Source: Paramoeba atlantica (Eukaryota; Discosea). Taken from it: a stretch of DNA of 64,000 bases. Location of the stretch: NCBI GenBank assembly GCA_977017575.1, contig CDRNVI010000007.1, positions 62,001-126,000 on the forward strand, read 5' to 3'. This document shows, piece by piece, positions 37,884 through 46,208 of the stretch (positions within the stretch are counted from its first letter, which is position 1; every line of letters starts with the position of its first letter). The notes under the pieces are model-generated. The model was not told the origin of the DNA and ran no database searches. It saw only the letters and a program-made list of their open reading frames with translations. A program made the translations under genes and the position numbers.

Positions 37884-38498
37884 ATGCAACTTACCTTGCT
37901 ACGAACACAGTTTAGATATCTCCATGCTTCGGGGATAGCAAGACTTACTCCGGGTAGCTCTCCTGAGGAAATTAGCGGCACGAATGTCTCTACTCAATCA
38001 CCAGCCTGCAGGGGTAGTTCCTGGAAGGCTCATGCGAGCAAGACAAAACATGTTCAGGTCAATACCTCTCATGCGAAGGCAAAGGCTTCCAGATGGAAGA
38101 AATATGAGGACGTACAGAAACAGTCAGACCAGAGAGCACTTTCATTCATGAATAAAATAAGCAATGTTCATATCGATATGGAAATGACGAAAACTTTGCC
38201 GAGCCTTCAAGAAAGATTTGGAACGAAATTTCTAGTGACATACATTATAGCCTATGTCTCTGGTATTGTTGTATTCTTTTACCTTTTCTTTGAGGCATCA
38301 TGGATACCTATAGATACCGCGTTAACCTACTTTTTCGAAACTAAAATAGTAGAACAGTGCCATTTAAAGGTAGTCACGACACTTTTCTTGGCCTTCATCG
38401 CCAACGAATTTGCCGAATTTATCCGATATCCCACTCTTCTCTGCATTCGATGGCTGTCTATGAGAAAAGGACGAAAGACTAAGATCCTTCATGCTTAA
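37884..38498 (+). CDS. DUF1279/FAM210-like mitochondrial membrane protein
   Basis: The 204-aa product starts with MQLTLLRTQFRYLHASGIAR, which looks like a mitochondrial leader. A basic linker follows, then the segment LPSLQERFGTKFLVTYIIAY with two hydrophobic helices (YVSGIVVFFYLFFEASWIPI; VVTTLFLAFIANEFAEFIRY). DUF1279 proteins share a kYG..fl.tYl..s...f..... pattern followed by a second helix, and FAM210 members act in mitochondrial translation or cell metabolism. The match is by pattern, so treat the family as probable and the role as unknown. Confidence 0.6.
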   Translation: MQLTLLRTQFRYLHASGIARLTPGSSPEEISGTNVSTQSPACRGSSWKAHASKTKHVQVNTSHAKAKASRWKKYEDVQKQSDQRALSFMNKISNVHIDMEMTKTLPSLQERFGTKFLVTYIIAYVSGIVVFFYLFFEASWIPIDTALTYFFETKIVEQCHLKVVTTLFLAFIANEFAEFIRYPTLLCIRWLSMRKGRKTKILHA

Positions 38499-38796
38499 AT
38501 AGAGAAGCAGAAAATCGGATTGCTTGTGGTCGCAACGAATCGTTGCGATATCATTACGGTATCAAGGGAACTGTTCTGCTATATTCATCGCAGTTTGTGC
38601 ATCTGTTTATTGCTCATGACATTTTGTGCACATGAAAGAACCTTTCAGAATCATTTATTGACGAATCTTCTAATTCACTACTAAACAGTGACTCTTAATC
38701 TTGATAGTCATTAATGCAAATGTTCTTGCGTATCAAATTGATAAAATTGATAAAATTATTTTCCTGTTATTCTTGGTATCTTCTCACATATAGGAA

Positions 38797-39237
38797 ATGC
38801 AATTTACAAGAAAGGGGTCAATTCCTGTTTACCACTGCGCGTTAGGGAAATGCAATGCCAGATCGCACATAAACTCCATCGTCGGGTGCAAAGCCCAGCG
38901 GGCATACTGCACTACGCGCGCTACACTAAATACGGCATCGGCATCACAGCAAGGTCGTACCGTTTCTAAGGTGGTGCCCGGAAAAATGTTTATGTTGACC
39001 TGGACGGCTGGGGAACAAAGCGCAGCCAGTATCACTAACCGTGTTGTTAGCATTGGGCTAGTATTCGGTGGAGCGTTGCTTCTTGCGTTATATGGGCCAC
39101 ACGTTACCTCCTACAGTGTATTGACCATGGCCCTCCTGGGTGTTTTCCCTGCCATGTTTCTGTATTTACATCTAGGGTATGTCCACATTCTTACAGTAGC
39201 ATTTGCCTTATATTGTTTTCTATTGTGGCGAGAATAG
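38797..39237 (+). CDS. Small three-helix membrane protein, probably mitochondrial
   Basis: The 146-aa product has a basic, cysteine-bearing N terminus (1-65), then three hydrophobic helices: ITNRVVSIGLVFGGALLLAL, SVLTMALLGVFPAMFLYLHL and VHILTVAFALYCFLLW. The segment SAASITNRVVSIGLV faintly recalls the S..hRitGv helix of succinate dehydrogenase membrane subunits, and histidines follow, but the usual haem-ligand context is not clear. An AG acceptor-like site (TTCTCACATATAG, 38781-38793) lies 3 bp before the ATG. Function is unresolved; SdhC/SdhD is only a possibility. Confidence 0.55.
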   Translation: MQFTRKGSIPVYHCALGKCNARSHINSIVGCKAQRAYCTTRATLNTASASQQGRTVSKVVPGKMFMLTWTAGEQSAASITNRVVSIGLVFGGALLLALYGPHVTSYSVLTMALLGVFPAMFLYLHLGYVHILTVAFALYCFLLWRE

Positions 39238-39689
39238 AGTAAACCTTGATTTTTATGCGGACGTGAGCTTATTTGAACCATGCAAGTGTGTATTAATTTT
39301 TTTTGAAGAAGTACACTGAACAATGATCGCACTTAAGTTGAACATAAGTAGCTAAATAATTTATAAATACAGGAATAGCACTGAACCTCCAAGAATGCTC
39401 GTATTGATTATCAAAGATCATACAAAGACTTTTATTGGCAGACTTTTCTTATAGCAATGGAACTTTCTACAGTTGTAAAGCACATGTAAAAACATTTGTA
39501 ATCATCTAACATAACTTTTTTTATATTGAAATTGTATACGATAATCTGAAATTGGGAAATTTCACGTCAAGAATATTCCCAATCTCACCTGAAACGAATT
39601 ATCTTGACGAGACCGAATATTACCCCCAAAAAATAAGCCAAATTCAGTCTACTTTGATTTGACAGAGTTTTAAGCTTTGACCTTTCTCA
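39238..39689. other. AT-rich intergenic region, no gene seen
   Basis: Long AT-rich stretch with no open frame of note. Pyrimidine-rich sequence (TTTGACCTTTCTC) directly precedes the next start. Confidence 0.5.
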
Positions 39690-41816
39690 ATGCGGACATC
39701 GCTGCGGTATCTGCACCGAAGACGAAATGGAATATCGAATGCACAACAAAGTTATACCCATGAGAAGTCACCCTTCAGTGGGGGATACACGAGTGCCGGC
39801 GTTCCGCCCTCTTGTGGTGCATATTTCAAGAATGAAATCCCAGCGCCCTTGCCGAACTCACCGAGCTATGATGTTGTAATGCGAGCTGGTCGTGAACTCG
39901 CGGACAAAGCAAAGTACATGACAGATGCGCAGTGGGAGAATGTCCCTCTTAAAGACAAAGGTTACTTCACTCGATATATGGCGCAAATGCTACAACACTC
40001 ACCTTCAGAAGTATCCGAGCATCAAAAACGACGTTACTACGAAACTACGGGAAGACGTGTAAATATACGTGAAGAGATGATTACCAATCCCTACCAACGT
40101 ATGAAATCAAGCCTTCCGTTTGACATGGACACGCGTGGTCGCAACATTACCGTGTCGGAGGCCATAATGCAAGACGCAGATGAGTCTGAATTCGATGCAG
40201 AAAAAGCAAAACAAATTGAATACGCTCAACTTCACTTTAAGCAAGCTTTTAAAGATTATGTTGCAAACCGACGGGCTGGAGTAAGCACAGAAGCTGAACG
40301 ACGGAAACTATCCGATATGGCGCAATCTCTGCACCACGTAGTGCAACGTCATCTTGCCAACACATACAAGTACGCTGACGCGCGTCTGCACGACGCTGTG
40401 AAGCAAAAAGCTCTTAACAAACTGGCTGCGATTGCTAAATTTCGAAAACGTGCATCGGATATACGCGATGGATTGTCAGGTGAAGGGACCGAAAGTGGAC
40501 AAATACGCGAAAATACGCAACACGGTACCGCCACTGCGCCAGCTAACCGAACCGAGATTTTTGCCAACAAGTATGGCATTAACGTGGAGGTTGCCAACGC
40601 TATGTGGGAGTCCGTGAAGGCCCAGGATGAGTTTCTTGAACGTCTTGAGGTTCTTAATCGACTTTGCAGTGGACATGGTTTTGCTCACACCTCAAGTGAC
40701 GAATCGCTTAATGAGTATGGTGACCGACTTCAAAGCTTGCTTAGCTTAGACCCCAATCATATGGGCCGCCTAGATGCTGTACAATATTACGCTCGTTTAG
40801 AAGAGCGTGAACCCATAGATTGGGCTCGTCGTTGGTATGAAAAACATCTTCTCTATCCGATTCATTTGCTGCCAGAGTATCAAAAACTGGAGGAACTTTC
40901 GAAATCCGGGTCATCTGAAATCCTGCAGCACGAGGCACAAGAAAGAGTCAATGGCGTTCAATCTTTTGCGGGGTTAATTTTTGATGGTTTAGATACGGAA
41001 TCGGTTCATCAGCAACGCATTCGCCATCTCGCCTTTACCTATATGCACATCCAAATTGCACGCATGAGGGCCAAATGCTTGAAATATCAAAAAATGGATA
41101 TGGAGGCAGAATCTCAAAGAGTCCAAGAGTTATTGCGTGGCATGCAAGAGCTAAACAGTGATTTTTCCAACCCGGAAGTCCTTCGCAGACACGGAGAAAT
41201 TCAAAAATATGTCACCGAAGTGATCGAGAGGTGTCGAGATCAAATGTCAAGTGTAGGAATGGAAGGAAGCTCTCTCGAAGAGACACCAGAGTCCTCAAGT
41301 GAACAAGTTCGCGAAGCGATTTTGAGTCGCGATCCTAAACGAGTGGATGCTGAAGTTCAGCGACTTGAACGGAGAAACAAAGCAGAACAAGTCCTTCGCT
41401 TACTTCGAATTTTGGAGGAAGATGTTCGTTCTGACGTCCAGTGGTATGAAGCATATGAAGAAGCAGAGCGCCCTCCTCTCATTCCCGAACCCGAACCATA
41501 TTTGTATGTTTCTGCCAATGATGCGAGAAACTTTGGATGCATAAAAGAACTTGACGACAAAAACAAGGCTGATCCTTTTGTGAAGCTCAATTGGAACGTA
41601 AACTTCCTTGGGAAAGCGCTTGATTTGCCAACGGCTCCGATACTTTTTTGGGGCACGGGAGTCGCCGCAGTACAACAAGCACTCGCATACGAGGTAGAAA
41701 AGGCGAAGCAGCGACGTCGCGGACCGGCTCCTGAAGAAGCAGAAACAGGTTCAGAAGATGTGGAAAAGAACCCCTGGGGATGGAGAGAAAATCCTCAAGG
41801 TGTCGATAAGATTTAA
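39690..41816 (+). CDS. Unrecognised 708-aa protein, probably mitochondrial
   Basis: The frame runs from ATG to TAA without breaks. The N terminus (MRTSLRYLHRRRNGISNAQQ) is arginine-rich and resembles the leader of the DUF1279 gene just upstream (both contain RYLH). The rest is hydrophilic and mostly alpha-helical, with many Glu/Arg/Gln residues and likely coiled coils at about 470-600 (for example RVQELLRGMQELN). It has no membrane segment. A conserved-looking C-terminal patch (DKNKADPFVKLNWNVNFLGK) may be functional. I cannot assign a family; a mitochondrial ribosome or assembly component is one guess. Confidence 0.72.
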   Translation: MRTSLRYLHRRRNGISNAQQSYTHEKSPFSGGYTSAGVPPSCGAYFKNEIPAPLPNSPSYDVVMRAGRELADKAKYMTDAQWENVPLKDKGYFTRYMAQMLQHSPSEVSEHQKRRYYETTGRRVNIREEMITNPYQRMKSSLPFDMDTRGRNITVSEAIMQDADESEFDAEKAKQIEYAQLHFKQAFKDYVANRRAGVSTEAERRKLSDMAQSLHHVVQRHLANTYKYADARLHDAVKQKALNKLAAIAKFRKRASDIRDGLSGEGTESGQIRENTQHGTATAPANRTEIFANKYGINVEVANAMWESVKAQDEFLERLEVLNRLCSGHGFAHTSSDESLNEYGDRLQSLLSLDPNHMGRLDAVQYYARLEEREPIDWARRWYEKHLLYPIHLLPEYQKLEELSKSGSSEILQHEAQERVNGVQSFAGLIFDGLDTESVHQQRIRHLAFTYMHIQIARMRAKCLKYQKMDMEAESQRVQELLRGMQELNSDFSNPEVLRRHGEIQKYVTEVIERCRDQMSSVGMEGSSLEETPESSSEQVREAILSRDPKRVDAEVQRLERRNKAEQVLRLLRILEEDVRSDVQWYEAYEEAERPPLIPEPEPYLYVSANDARNFGCIKELDDKNKADPFVKLNWNVNFLGKALDLPTAPILFWGTGVAAVQQALAYEVEKAKQRRRGPAPEEAETGSEDVEKNPWGWRENPQGVDKI

Positions 41817-41925
41817 TGTAATTAAAAACAGGCGAATAACGTTTCTCATATGAGGCTCAGACTTTTTCATGCTTCACATAACAGTATGCTTCTTATACAG
41901 TGTATTTCACTTTAATGCATACATG

Positions 41926-41935
41926 TACTTTTCAG
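41926..41935 (+). promoter_or_regulatory. Candidate trans-splice acceptor before the diflavin reductase
   Basis: TACTTTTCAG ends 67 bp before the start codon at 42003. Inferred from sequence only. Confidence 0.4.
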
Positions 41936-42002
41936 TGAAAATTTTTCACTATGGTATGGTTTGCGCTTTGAAACTATTGATGGGTAGAACAATTTTTCTT
42001 GA

Positions 42003-44435
42003 ATGAATTCCAGGGCAGGGGTAGAGCGCTATCTTGCTGAAGGCAACAGAAAGAACCAATGCCCAGATGTGCTGATACTGTATGCTACAGAAACCGGAAC
42101 GGCGCGAGAAGTGGCCATCCGGCTAGCGTTGGCGATTGCTGGTTACCAAGTACTGAACACAGGAGAAAGGGAGAGAAAAAATCCACCTTTGAGAGCTCAC
42201 GTTTATTCCATCGAAAAATATTACAATTCTTTAGAATCAGTTTCTAGTGGTGCGCGTCATTTTTTTAATGCTCCTCAAGAATTTACACCGGTCATTGCTA
42301 CCATTTTTATTGTCTCTACGGCTGGACAAGGTGAGCCCCCTCTTATGATGCATCGTTTTTGGCAAACATTACTCAGACGCAACTGTCCTCACTTTTGTCA
42401 GGATAACGAGTTGGGTTCGGAGTTTTCATTTGCAGTTTTTGGTCTTGGAGACTCTTCGTACGAAAAATACAACGTTATGGGGAAAATGCTTCACAATCGC
42501 CTCACTCAATTAGGAGGCAAACCTCTGTTACATCGTGGATTAGGTGACGACATGGAGTCTGGGGGATGGGGAACATCGTTTCTCCCATGGGCAGTAAGCT
42601 TGCTAAATCTATTGTCGGATCGGTCCCAATTGAGTTATGCACCTGGAGCAAGAAAAGACTACCATGATACACATTCGTCCGGAAAAAGTATGGCATTGCC
42701 CTTACTCCGCAGTGTACGATATCGTATCTGTGGGAAGGAGCTCGCAGAGAATGCCTTATTAAACAGCTGTATTAACCTTGACAAAGGAAATGATTTGAGA
42801 CATGAAAATGATAAATCAGGACACGGTGAGGAGCAGATTTCTAGCGCACTATCAAGTATAAGTCTCTGCGTAGAACAAAATAAGAGAATCACGACGCCAG
42901 AACACTTTCAAGACGTACGAGAGCTATCACTAAGGCTGCTCCCATTTTCATGTGAAAGTGGCGTCCAAGAAGCAGGAGGCGATATTCGGTGGTACCCTAC
43001 AGATGCTCTGGCAGTTTCACCTCCTAATCCACAGAGAATGGTATCACAGATATGTGAATACCTCACTTTGACCTCTGGGACCACAGTTTTGGATTTGATT
43101 GAGAAAGGGTTTAACCCCTTAAACGACGTGAAAGTCTTCATAGAAACTCTTTCGGAGCGTCTGTACGTAGCTCCATCAGAGCTGGAAGAGAATTTTCTAA
43201 ACAAATGGATGGCCCTGGGTGAGTTGCTAAGCTGGTGTATGGATCTCTACGGTAGCGCTCCTCAACTCTTTCTGCTTGCTATGCGCTGCGCTAATGGACC
43301 AACACACCTTTGCGATGAATCCATTGAGAAACTGGAAGAGCTTGGAGGCCTTAACGGCGTGGAAGATTACGTTGACTACGTCCTACGCGAGCACAGGTCC
43401 GTAGTCGAGGTCTTGGAAGACTTTCCGAATGTTCGTCTACCACTAGACGTTTTTGTATCTTACGCACTTCCGATACGGCCTCGACTTTTCTCTATTTCTT
43501 CATGCTTTCCAGGGATTAACCAAACAGTCGACACACTGCACACCGCTCTTGGTGCTTTCCAAGAAGATTCACCTAATAATTTAAGGTTAAACATAACTTT
43601 TGCTGTGATTAAGTACACCACTCCGTATAAAAGGCATAGAATGGGTCATGCAACTTCTTACTTGGCAGCTCTCACACCATGCAATGAGAGTACATGTGCG
43701 TGCAAGCTTTCACATGTCGCGAACCCGGAGAGCAGAAAAGACGATTATAAGTGTTGTAGCGCATTTCTGCCACGGTGTAGTCTTCGTCGAGGCGTGTTAC
43801 CTGAAACGCTTAGCCAGGATCTTACGCGTCCACTAATTCTCATAGGGCCGGGCCTAGGTATTGCTCCATGTCGTTCGCTGTACATTGAAAGGGGAAGACC
43901 CGGTATTGATAACGCCCACGACATGTTTTTATATGGATGTCGGTTTTCTTCAAAAGACTGGTTGTATAAGGATGAGATCGAATGCATTATCAACGCACGC
44001 TTCCCCAAAGACGCTTCTTGGGATCATTCTAAACGGGTTTCTAGTCTGGTGGCTTTTTCAAGGGACACACCAGGTTACAAACGCTACGTACAGCATCTAA
44101 TTTCTGATCCCGAAAATCGTATACATGTTGCTAAATTTTTCACAGGAAAAAAAGATACGGGTACAGTTGCCCCAGTACCTTCCGACACGCCTTCGTATTT
44201 GCCGCTGGGTCATCATATAGTGGACCTTATCATTAAGCGCCAAGCAGTAGTATTTATCTCGGGGAATGCCAAGAATATGCCGCGCGATGTAACGAATGCC
44301 TTGACAAGGGTTTTATACGAGTATGCGACCGACAAAAATGTCGGACCTCTGCATGCTCTTCGTACAATAGAAGATGCGCGTCAATATGTGCACCGCATGC
44401 ACCTCAATGGTCGATACTTTGTTGATGCTTGGTGA
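42003..44435 (+). CDS. TAH18: NADPH-dependent diflavin oxidoreductase (Tah18/NDOR1)
   Basis: Tah18/NDOR1 passes electrons from NADPH to Dre2/anamorsin for cytosolic Fe-S cluster assembly. Domains in order: a flavodoxin domain (ILYATETGTAREVAIRLA; STAGQGEPP; FAVFGLGDSSYEKYNVMGKM), an FAD-binding reductase domain (RPRLFSISS) and an NADPH domain with IGPGLGIAPCRSLYIERG (glycines from about 615), FLYGCRFSSKDWLYKDEI and VFISGNAKNMPRDV. It ends in YFVDAW, as family members end in an aromatic residue near the C terminus. At 810 aa it is longer than the usual 600, because of extra linkers at about 225-330 and 560-600. No membrane anchor is present, which separates it from cytochrome P450 reductase. 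It ends with TGA. Confidence 0.9.
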   Translation: MNSRAGVERYLAEGNRKNQCPDVLILYATETGTAREVAIRLALAIAGYQVLNTGERERKNPPLRAHVYSIEKYYNSLESVSSGARHFFNAPQEFTPVIATIFIVSTAGQGEPPLMMHRFWQTLLRRNCPHFCQDNELGSEFSFAVFGLGDSSYEKYNVMGKMLHNRLTQLGGKPLLHRGLGDDMESGGWGTSFLPWAVSLLNLLSDRSQLSYAPGARKDYHDTHSSGKSMALPLLRSVRYRICGKELAENALLNSCINLDKGNDLRHENDKSGHGEEQISSALSSISLCVEQNKRITTPEHFQDVRELSLRLLPFSCESGVQEAGGDIRWYPTDALAVSPPNPQRMVSQICEYLTLTSGTTVLDLIEKGFNPLNDVKVFIETLSERLYVAPSELEENFLNKWMALGELLSWCMDLYGSAPQLFLLAMRCANGPTHLCDESIEKLEELGGLNGVEDYVDYVLREHRSVVEVLEDFPNVRLPLDVFVSYALPIRPRLFSISSCFPGINQTVDTLHTALGAFQEDSPNNLRLNITFAVIKYTTPYKRHRMGHATSYLAALTPCNESTCACKLSHVANPESRKDDYKCCSAFLPRCSLRRGVLPETLSQDLTRPLILIGPGLGIAPCRSLYIERGRPGIDNAHDMFLYGCRFSSKDWLYKDEIECIINARFPKDASWDHSKRVSSLVAFSRDTPGYKRYVQHLISDPENRIHVAKFFTGKKDTGTVAPVPSDTPSYLPLGHHIVDLIIKRQAVVFISGNAKNMPRDVTNALTRVLYEYATDKNVGPLHALRTIEDARQYVHRMHLNGRYFVDAW

Positions 44436-44487
44436 AAGAGCGCAATTAAAATATAAAAATGTACTGTCCTCTTTTAACCTCACCCGG

Positions 44488-44802
44488 TCAGAGCCCTCGT
44501 CTCAGCGCACATAGCAAATAGAGTTGAGGTGCGGACTCCGGCGCAGGAGTCTGGAGGGTGATGCGATGACGGCATAAAAGAATACGATAATGCCTGTAGG
44601 AAAAACGCTCCTGACTGAGCGCAACAGGGCACTCAGTTAAAATGTGACGGACCGTCTGTACTTCTCCACCGACATATGGGACACTTTTGTGTCTATGTTT
44701 GAAATGCCCCAGCGAAGGAGTTCTTACCCATCCACATCCCCAGTTTTGAGTCAAAAATAGAGCGATGCTTTGTTGCGCTTCGGGTGCTAACGTCATCCCC
44801 AA
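44488..44802 (-). mobile_element. LINE (non-LTR retrotransposon) ORF2 C-terminal fragment
   Basis: The minus-strand frame includes GWVRTPSLGHFKHRHKSV, then VPYVGGEVQTVRHILTECPV. This is like the zinc-knuckle region after the reverse transcriptase of many LINEs (C..Cg..ET..HiL.eCp), here with the first cysteines altered. The 3' side carries GCGCACATAG then GAGTTGAGGTGCGGACTCCG, and a related sequence occurs at about 3124-3156. No intact element remains. Confidence 0.55.
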
Positions 44803-44854
44803 GAAACAGTTCCTTTTGTCGCATATAGGGGGATGTGGTTGCCTACTAGCCGTT

Positions 44855-44877
44855 ATTGATTGATTGATTGATTGATA
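44855..44877. repeat. (TTGA)n microsatellite
   Basis: Five consecutive TTGA/ATTG units lie between the two LINE fragments. Confidence 0.9.
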
Positions 44878-45069
44878 AGGGTGTTTATCCCCTAGGTACG
44901 TACCCTCTCGGAGATAGCCGGGAACTATCCAAAGTTAATTGCTTTTAGCCGTGCGAGCCAGGCTATGAAAATCATAGCTTTTGCCATGCGTCACAGTTTT
45001 TAGACTGGGCATTACAGACTTCACAGCCGCCAAGCATCCAATGATTATTTGTTAGTGCGTATTGGTATT

Positions 45070-45244
45070 TACCCTAGTTTCTCAATTTGTTGGTGCCGGG
45101 CAGACCCTTTCCGCGGCATTCCTCGCACCCTAGTTATTTGGCGCCTTGTTTTGTTGTTGCCGGGTGCTGGAATTGCCATTTCCAGGTTGCACGGAAACAA
45201 TCTCACCCTAGTTTAGCGTCGTTTGCTTTACGACGCCGGGTGAG
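45070..45244. repeat. Three related stem-loop units within the LINE remnant
   Basis: The pattern CACCCTAGTT ... GCCGGGTG recurs at about 45070-45105, 45125-45167 and 45202-45244. In the last two, outer arms (GCACCC/GGGTGC; CTCACCC/GGGTGAG) pair, and the third also has an inner stem GCGTCGT/ACGACGC. Spacing is about 55 and then 77 bp. Function is unknown. Confidence 0.7.
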
Positions 45245-45547
45245 TTAGCTCGGGAAGCTGGGATCGCTAAGTCCCATCATGCAACGTAAGCCGAATGCCC
45301 TGATTTTGCTAATTAGTGCCATTCCATTGTACCCTTTTGTTGCACTCATCAGATAGAGGTGAACTAAGAGCCCGCTTATATAAAGCTTCCGATGTAAAAT
45401 CGGTTCGTTTCCTTCAAACGTCAGCCTTGTTTCCTGCAGAGCTATAATTTCAGTGCGTTGACTCCTCATGAAACCTGCCGCCTGGTGCAGTCTAATAGAT
45501 TTTCTTAGCGAAAACGCTTCCGTTGTTTTTAGCTTCAAAGTGTCCAC
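45245..45547 (-). mobile_element. LINE apurinic-endonuclease-like fragment
   Basis: The minus-strand frame has RKSIRLHQAAGFMRSQRTEI, then IALQETRLTFEG and later GYNGMALISK. The order of an early basic segment, a LQEtr motif and a later G.ALis motif matches the N-terminal endonuclease of LINE ORF2. It lies 5' of the C-terminal fragment on the same strand, with too little room between for a reverse transcriptase. Together they are a deleted LINE copy. Confidence 0.55.
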
Positions 45548-46208
45548 ATTTAGGGTACTAACTGTAAATCCCCCCTCTCATAGCGCTCATCTTGGATGGC
45601 TGCTCTCGGTAGCCAGCTCGAGAGCAGTATTTGCGTTTCCTGTCCCGTTTGTCCTTCCTTTTCTTTCCTGAGGTACCAACTCTTCCCCTTGAAACAAGTA
45701 TCCGTGAATCATTCGGAGGAAACGGGAGGAGTCGATCAGCCATTGCATCATACTTAACGAGGCGCCGGCCATCCGCAGCAATGATACAACAGTCCCCTCC
45801 CACAACTTCGTACGTAAATCATAAGACCTATGCCAGGTTACAGCGAAACGCCCCCCAGGGAGCAAAAGAGAGCACATACGGAACAGAGCCCGCGGCCGGA
45901 GTTTAGCTACTCCCCATTCCTGCTTTGGGGGCAGGAACAGGTTTCCCCGACAACACGTGGCCAATCGGAGTTTTTCTTTGGCCGCCAACAAACCTCCGAA
46001 AGATCCGGACACCTTTCGGGGCTGTTTTTTAATAAAAGACATTAATAAAAAACGTTGTCAACAAGGTACAGAACTAGCCATTATACGCGGCGGTATGAAT
46101 ATTTTGAATTAAAATGCAATTGTAAGAGCAAAAATAGAATTTTCTGTAAGAAATTCTTAGATATCTATTGAATACCACGATATTTACCCGGTTTTTTTTA
46201 CCCTCTTC
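45548..46208. other. Probable 5' remnant of the LINE and spacer before HslU
   Basis: A 151-codon minus-strand frame (45587-46042) precedes the endonuclease fragment, but I recognise no domain in it. It may be LINE 5' sequence. The last 70 bp are AT-rich with a polypyrimidine run (GGTTTTTTTTACCCTCTTC) before the HslU start. Confidence 0.4.
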
